Shown here: positions 59,129-64,000 of the stretch, piece by piece
How positions within the stretch are numbered: the first letter of the stretch is position 1
How the letters are laid out: every line of letters starts with the position of its first letter
Source: Methyloceanibacter methanicus
GTDB lineage: Bacteria; Pseudomonadota; Alphaproteobacteria; Rhizobiales; Methyloligellaceae
DNA: 64,000 bases
Assembly (NCBI RefSeq): GCF_001723285.1
Contig: NZ_LPWG01000012.1
Span: 355,317 to 419,316 of the forward strand
Reading direction: 5' to 3'
Made by a program: the position numbers and the translations under genes
The notes under the pieces: model-generated
Seen by the model: only the letters and a program-made list of their open reading frames with translations
What the model was told of the DNA's origin: nothing
The model's database searches: none

Positions 59129-59206
59129 CGGAGCGTAGCGCAGCCCGGTTAGCGCACCGGTCTGGGGGACCGGGGGTCGGGAGTTCAAATCTCCCCGCTC
59201 CGACCA
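59129..59206 (+). tRNA. tRNA-Pro (anticodon GGG)
   Basis: Acceptor stem CGGAGCG/CGCTCCG, discriminator A and encoded CCA (59204-59206). D arm with GTTAGCGC, anticodon stem CCGGT/ACCGG with loop CTGGGGG (anticodon GGG), T arm GGGAG-TTCAAAT-CTCCC. All stems pair. A T-run follows at 59207-59211. Confidence 0.97.
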
Positions 59207-59725
59207 TTTTTCTCCCAACACACAACGCCGATTGGATTTCGCCAAGGGCGGCTCGCACGGGTTAGACCCCCCGACGGAGTCGTCGCCGGCCGTCTTGGCG
59301 CCATCAATCGTGTTGTCTTGGACGTCTTGCCGGCACTCGAACCAGAAGAAGCCCTGCCAGACGGCAAGGCTTCCTCCGTTTCCCTCGTGCCCCCGCGTCA
59401 ACGCGCGTTGGAGGACATTCTACCGCGCCAATCTGGGCCATTATCGGGCAGCAAAAGTCCTCGAGGAAAAAGTCCTCGACCTGTTGCAGATGGGTGACGC
59501 AGAGAAAGCTGGGGACAGCCCTCCTGGAACACAATTTTGTCATTTTTCGAGATGTGCGGTTTGGTGCTAGAGTTCATTGTAGCGACGGAGTTTCCCTCCT
59601 CCGTCCAGGTTCCCCCCCCCCAAACAGGAACCATTCGGAAAGCCCCGGCAGCCCCCCGTCCGGGGCTTTCTTTTATCTTGGTCCTTCCGGGGCCTTCGGT
59701 CCCGGGCCTCGCACGCCCCGCAGCA
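59207..59725. other. 519 bp without a recognised gene
   Basis: Holds the terminator at 59639-59675 and a run of ten C at 59612-59621. Short open frames exist on both strands, but none looks like a known protein. The lower part (59500-59570) is AT-richer than the surroundings and could hold a promoter. Confidence 0.35.
59639..59675 (+). terminator. Rho-independent terminator
   Basis: A 10-bp stem AAAGCCCCGG (59639-59648) with CCGGGGCTTT (59660-59669), loop of 11 bases, followed by CTTTTA. The flanking A and T runs could let it also serve the exopolysaccharide gene arriving from the minus strand. Confidence 0.75.
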
Positions 59726-61011
59726 TCAGGGGCGAACCGCGGGCCCGATCAGGCGTTGAGGCGGGCGGGCGGCCGCCATGCCCCAAATCACCGCCATGAT
59801 CAGATAGAAGTGCCGCCAGTGGTCGGTATCGACCACAAGCCCTTCGACGGCCATTCCGACGAACGCGGCCAGACGACCGCGCCGAGATCGCCGAACCGGC
59901 GGTCGCGAAGGATCAGCCGCAGGCCCAGGGCAATCGTCGCCAGCACCAGGAACAGATAGAGCGTGCCGCCCAGCCACCCCGTGTTGAGATACATGTTGAG
60001 GTAGACTTGATGGACGTCCTCGGGGTGATGCAGGCGCGCAAATTCCAGCGCCCCGATCCCCAGTGGATGAGAGGACACGAGGTCCACGGCCTTTGCCTGG
60101 CCCGCGAAGCGCCCCTCGGGACCCACATCGTAGGACTGTTGGAACGTCGCCCGTTCGCCGAGATTCTCGGCGACCTGCGGCACCATTTGGATCGAGACCA
60201 GGACGCCGACGGCAACCAGGCTCGCCAGAACCGCCAAGACCAGGAGCTTGATGCGCTTGCGGTTCGTGGCGGATGCCGCGAATGCAAGGAAGCCGTACGC
60301 GACCAGCCCGGTGAAGACGTTCAGCCAAGCCCCGCGCGAGAAGCTGAGCAGGGTCGCAAGGAACAGCACCGCAAGGACGGCGCTCCAGAGCAAGGCCCGT
60401 GGGGCACGTCCCGTTAGAACGCCATTCATGGCGTAAAGCACGGCCGGCACCAGAAACGCACCGAGGACGTTCGGATCCTTGAAGGTGCCGCGGGCGCGGC
60501 CGAACTCGGTCAGGATGTCGTAAAGGGGGGGCACCAAATTGAAGTAGCCGACCAAGGCCGCGATCGAGGCCACCAGCGCCGCAGCCACATAGGCCGACAT
60601 GATGAGCCGCGTGTGCGGGATCGGGTCGTAGGCGACGAAGGCTGCGAGAACCACCGACGACAGCCCGAGATACAGGGTGATCGTCACGTGCTTGACCGGC
60701 ACGTCCAGGAGTCCGGCTTGGGTGGAGGCCACATAGCCCCCGGCGGCGATCCCGCAAAGCGCCAGAAGATAGATGGCCAGCGTGCGGGGCAGGGCGACGA
60801 GACCGGCAACCGGTAGGAGGATCACCGCGGCGAGCAACAGCACGTCGTACGGGGCCGGTTCCACATAGACGACGCAGCCGCTGGCGATCGCGATCCACAG
60901 ATAGATCAGCACCAGCCGTTTGAAGCCGGGCCGGACGTGTTTTTGAGCGGGGGCGATCGGCTGTGCCGCCCGGGGCGCTTCGATCGCCGTTCCGCCATAG
61001 GTCACGGACAT
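59726..61011 (-). CDS. O-antigen ligase / Wzy-type polymerase family membrane protein, one frameshift
   Basis: Polytopic membrane protein of the O-antigen ligase/polymerase (Wzy_C) family, about 11 helices. Family marks: the large periplasmic loop with GRARGTFKDPNVLGAFLVPA and SFSRGAWLNVFTGLVAYGFL, EGRFAGQAKAVDLVSSHPLG, and HHPEDVHQVYLNMYLNTGWL with the conserved His. Near 59869 one G is missing; with it the end reads GAVVWAAFVGMAVEGLVVDT and HWRHFYLIMAVIWGMAAARP, stopping at 59726, and the gene is exactly 429 codons. It lies next to the priming glycosyltransferase, so it most likely polymerises or ligates an exopolysaccharide. Confidence 0.88.
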
Positions 61012-61021
61012 GGCCCGATCC

Positions 61022-62568
61022 CTAATAGGCGTTTTCGCCCCTGACGAGGGCGATGGGCGTCATCAGAAGGATGTAGAGGTCGAACGTCACGGACCAGTTC
61101 TCAATGTAATAGAGATCGTGTTCCACGCGGCGCTCGATCTTTTCCGACGTGTCCGTTTCGCCGCGCCATCCGTTGATCTGGGCCCAGCCCGTGACGCCGG
61201 GCTTCACCCGGTGCCGCGCGAAGTACCCGTCCACCGCGTCGTCGTAGAGCTTGTCGGCCGCTTTGGAGTTCATGGCATGGGGGCGCGGTCCGACCAAGGA
61301 CAGGTCGCCCTTCAGCACATTGAAGAACTGCGGCAGTTCGTCGAGGCTCGTCCGGCGCAGGAACCGTCCGACCCGTGTGACCCGGGGATCGTCCTTCGTG
61401 ACCTGCTTGTCGCCGTCCACATCGGTGTCCTCGGTAAACATCGAGCGGAACTTGAGAACGTCGATCTTCTCGTTGTTGAATCCCAGCCGCTTCTGGCGGA
61501 ACAACACCGGGCCCTTGGAATCGAGCTTGATGGCGATCGCGATCAAGGCCATGAGCGGCGCCAGCACGATGACGGCAAGCGTGGCGACGACCTTATCGAA
61601 GAGCCACTTCTTGACCACGTCCCAATTGGCGATGGGCTTGTCGGTAATGTCGATGAAGGGGACGTTGCCGATATATGAGTAGGTGCGCGGCCGGAATCGC
61701 AGCGGATTGCCGTGAACGGAGAGACGAATGTCGACCGGCAGCACCCAGAGCTGCTTCAACAGTTGCAGCAGCCGCTTTCCGCGGTGATCGGCAGCGTGAC
61801 GATGAGAAGATCCAATCGCGACGAGCGCGCGTACTCGACGAGTTCGCTGATATTGCCGAGCTTGGGATAGCCGGCGACGATGGGGCCGACACGGTCGGGG
61901 CCGCGATCGTCGAAGATGCCGACGATCCGGATATCCGCGTCGGCGGAGGCCTCCAGCGCCTTGATGAGATGTTCAGCCTCGGGTCCGCCGCCGACAATGA
62001 CCGCGCGGCGATACAGGCGGCCTTCCTTGAGCCATTGCTTGGCCAGCAGCGAGACCACCAGACGTTCGGTGAAGAGCACGCCAAGTCCCGACACGTACCA
62101 GGTGGCGATCCAGACACGGGAGAAATCCGCACCGATCTTGATGAAGAAGGCCAGGCTCATCAGACCGGCGATCACGGTCGTCCAGGCGATGAAGACCCGC
62201 GTAAAGCCGGGAACGAACGCGTTGAAGGACGATACGCGATAAAGATTCAAGACCTGCGCGATCGCCATGTAGCCAAGCGCCGCGACGACGACGGCGGCCA
62301 GATAGAACAGATGAGTCCGTTCTCCCTCATACTCCACGTAGCTGAGATAGATTACGAACCCCAACACGCCGATGAGCAGCAGCTCGGTCACCCGGACGAC
62401 GCCGGTAATGACGACCGGCGGGACCAGGTTCAAAGTGCCGCCTCTGCGGATCTCCGCAAGCGGAGGGCGGGGCGCCTTGCGCCGGTCCGGGAAGGGCAGG
62501 GCGCCATCCTCGCCGCTCACGCGGCGACCGGGCGCGCGCCGCCCCCTGATTGCATCCGTATCGCTCAT
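61022..62568 (-). CDS. Exopolysaccharide priming glycosylphosphotransferase (polyisoprenyl-phosphate hexose-1-phosphate transferase), one frameshift
   Basis: WbaP/WcaJ-like enzyme that loads the first sugar phosphate on undecaprenyl phosphate. N-terminal part: four to five helices (PPVVITGVVRVTELLLIGVL onward) and a CoA-binding-like domain (RRAVIVGGGPEAEHLIKALE, GIFDDRGPDRVGPIVAGYP). The C-terminal catalytic part: KKWLFDKVVATLAVIVLAPL, GPVLFRQKRLGFNNEKIDVL, KFRSMF, RRTSLDELPQFFNVLKGDLS, LVGPRPHAM and KPGVTGWAQINGWRGET. One C is missing near 61773 (restores TAESRLLQLLKQLW); the span is then exactly 516 codons. Start ATG 62568 (MSDTDAIRG). It is 10 bases from the ligase gene, an operon. Confidence 0.92.
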
Positions 62569-62743
62569 GCGTATCCGATCCCGAACTGTGGCTTCTGAGG
62601 GCCACCCATCCCCGAGACAGCAGGCCAAAAAATGGCATTCCGTCCTATCGCTCCCAAGACCGAATATCGCATGGACCGGCTTTGGGATCGTTTAGCGGAA
62701 AGCGCATTTGGCCGACTCACTTGGGCCATGGTTAAGAACTCGT

Positions 62744-63898
62744 TTAGGTCTCGTTCTCGGGCAGCTTGTGCAGGCCGGCGCCGAGATCGGTGATATAGAA
62801 ATCCACAACCTCGCGGACCATCATGTCGACGGAAAAGACGTCCCCGACATGCTTCTGGAGTTCCGCGGCCCGCCTCAAAAAGGGCCGGGGGTCGGATAGA
62901 AACGCGCGGAGCTGGCCGGCGAGCGCGTCCACGTCTCCGGGCGGCACCAGGGGTATGGGAATGTCCCCGATGATTTCGGGGATACCCCCGACATTGGTCG
63001 CGATGATCGGCATTTGGGCGGCCGCCGCCTCCAGGACGATGTAGGGCAGCGATTCGGCGCGGGATGGAATGACAACGCAGCGGGCCCGCACGAACGCAGT
63101 GCGCGCGGCTGCGGCCGAAAACGTGACCTGGCCGCCGAGGCCGAGCCGCCGGGCCAGCCGTTTGAAAGATTTCTCGTCCGGTCCGGAGCCGACGATGATG
63201 GCCCGTCCCGGAAAGATCGTCTGTTGCTTGGCAAGGGCCTCGAGAAACACGTCGACGCCCTTGAGCTTGCGCAGTTCGCCCACGAAGACGAAGTCGACCG
63301 CATCGTCCGCCAGGAGCGACTCGTAGAACTCGTGCCGTTGCAGGCCGTTATAGATCACGCGGGCCGGACATTCGGGACGCCCGACCAGCTCCGCATACCG
63401 GTTGCCGGAAAACATGCTCTCGAAGACGAATCCGTCCGTCAGCCGCATGAGTCTTCGTTCCAGGGCGAAATAGAGCTTTCCCGAAAACGAAGAGGGCGAA
63501 TAGTGGATCACGCCGCCATGCGGCGTATAGACGACCTTCGTATTCTTCTTTTTGCGGAGGCCCTTGCCAGCCAGACGCGCATAGGCTCCGCCCTTGGCGC
63601 CGTGCCCATGCAGAACGTCGACGTCCATCTTCCGGGCGAGCTTCGCGATCCGCCGGTAAACCCGCCAATCGTTGAGGTCGGGCGTACGCGACATGGGGAT
63701 GCGGGTCACGCCGAGACTGCAATTGTCCTGGAGGCGGCTGAGCGCCACGTCGATTTCTGGGCCGCCCGTGGTGGAATCGCAGACGATTCCGACTTCGGCG
63801 CCGAGCTCCGCCTGTCCCAGCGCAAGATCGTGGACATGGCGAAAAAGCCCCCCGACAGGGGCGCGCAGACAGTGCAGGATTCGAAAATTCGAGCTCAC
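62744..63898 (-). CDS. Glycosyltransferase family 4
   Basis: GT-B fold retaining glycosyltransferase, 384 residues. N-terminal domain: RILHCLRAPVGGLFRHVHDL (donor/acceptor Gly loop), HGHGAKGGAYARLAGKG and VVYTPHGGVIHYSP. C-terminal domain: ARVIYNGLQRHEFYESLL, VFVGELRKLKGVDVFLEALA, AIIVGSGPDEKSFKRLARRL and the E-x7-E motif in SRAESLPYIVLEAAAAQMPI. GTG start at 63898. Cytosolic, acting on the lipid-linked repeat unit of the exopolysaccharide. It lies 175 bases upstream of the priming enzyme gene on the same strand. Confidence 0.92.
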   Translation of the reverse strand: MSSNFRILHCLRAPVGGLFRHVHDLALGQAELGAEVGIVCDSTTGGPEIDVALSRLQDNCSLGVTRIPMSRTPDLNDWRVYRRIAKLARKMDVDVLHGHGAKGGAYARLAGKGLRKKKNTKVVYTPHGGVIHYSPSSFSGKLYFALERRLMRLTDGFVFESMFSGNRYAELVGRPECPARVIYNGLQRHEFYESLLADDAVDFVFVGELRKLKGVDVFLEALAKQQTIFPGRAIIVGSGPDEKSFKRLARRLGLGGQVTFSAAAARTAFVRARCVVIPSRAESLPYIVLEAAAAQMPIIATNVGGIPEIIGDIPIPLVPPGDVDALAGQLRAFLSDPRPFLRRAAELQKHVGDVFSVDMMVREVVDFYITDLGAGLHKLPENET

Positions 63899-63943
63899 GG
63901 GAACCGCAGCGCCTTGAGGAGAAGTGCTGGTTGCCCCTGAGCT

Positions 63944-64000
63944 TTAGAACAGGCGTTGGAGGACGTAAATAGTATCGCCCGGCTGGACGGGGTAGTCGGT
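63944..64000 (-). CDS. C-terminal end of a polysaccharide export protein (Wza-like), cut by the window
   Basis: The last 18 codons of a minus-strand gene that continues beyond the window: TDYPVQPGDTIYVLQRLF then TAA at 63944-63946. The PGDTIYV motif is typical of the C-terminal SLBB-type repeat of outer-membrane polysaccharide export proteins. It lies 45 bases before the GT4 gene on the same strand, so the exopolysaccharide cluster extends past the window. Confidence 0.7.
   Translation of the reverse strand, partial: TDYPVQPGDTIYVLQRLF

Overview
The window is GC-rich, densely coded chromosomal DNA of an alphaproteobacterium, most likely of the order Hyphomicrobiales (Rhizobiales). The placement rests on gene content and order: an rpoZ-rsh-DUF2062-pdxJ-acpS-lepB-rnc-era-recO-parC run, a glyA-nrdR-ribD-ribE-ribBA-ribH-nusB-thiL run, a single RelA/SpoT homologue, an IalB-family protein, an extensin-like protein, an LdtR-type regulator beside an L,D-transpeptidase, a BigR/Blh sulfur-stress pair, an aspartate-type HemB and a K+-independent H+-pyrophosphatase. 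The genus cannot be fixed from the sequence. I see no phage, insertion sequence, CRISPR array or plasmid gene.

Layout. 1-8.6 kb: adenylate-forming enzyme, periplasmic peptide-binding protein, IalB, hspQ, a lipid A-type acyltransferase, ubiH and a phosphate-type porin. 8.8-18.6 kb: TerC, a pentapeptide-repeat protein, a macro-domain protein, tRNA-Ser, a YihY membrane protein, a small DUF3096 protein, a BON-like protein, an alpha/beta hydrolase and a lytic transglycosylase. 19-23.5 kb: dapA, smpB, a peroxiredoxin-like protein without cysteine, DUF3775, a family 5 uracil-DNA glycosylase, an NYN-domain protein and folK. 23.5-39.3 kb: core information-processing genes (rpoZ through parC), bpt, an RDD protein, a secreted protein, hemB and an extensin-like protein. 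39.5-44.8 kb: an acyl-CoA hydrolase, ldtR and an L,D-transpeptidase, and the divergent blh / bigR-rhodanese locus. 45-54 kb: glyA, nrdR, riboflavin genes, nusB, thiL and hppA. 54-59.2 kb: bamE, a bc1-complex chaperone, DUF177, plsX, fabH, ihfA, a MerR regulator and tRNA-Pro. 59.7-64 kb: the edge of an exopolysaccharide cluster (ligase/polymerase, priming glycosyltransferase, GT4 and the end of a Wza-like exporter).

The functional threads are cell envelope building and remodelling (lytic transglycosylase, L,D-transpeptidase, extensin-like protein, BamE, acyltransferase, exopolysaccharide), stringent response and RNA metabolism (rsh, rpoZ, rnc, era, nusB), cofactor synthesis (riboflavin, thiamine, pyridoxal phosphate, folate, heme, ubiquinone) and a sulfide/persulfide detoxification unit.

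A feature of the sequence itself dominates interpretation. About 30 small indels, nearly all loss of one base in a G/C run, break or locally scramble about 19 genes, including ones expected to be essential (ribD, recO, plsX). In most broken genes the span from start to stop becomes a whole number of codons once the missing bases are added, and the restored residues match family motifs. Draft sequencing error is by far the best explanation; these genes are annotated as intact CDS with an indel, not as pseudogenes. I did not find a convincing undescribed multi-gene system. The items most worth a second look are the cysteine-less peroxiredoxin, the mini-ORF or hidden N-terminus before glyA, the small secreted protein between era and recO, the degenerate GTP cyclohydrolase half of RibBA, and the candidate operators at ldtR and bigR.
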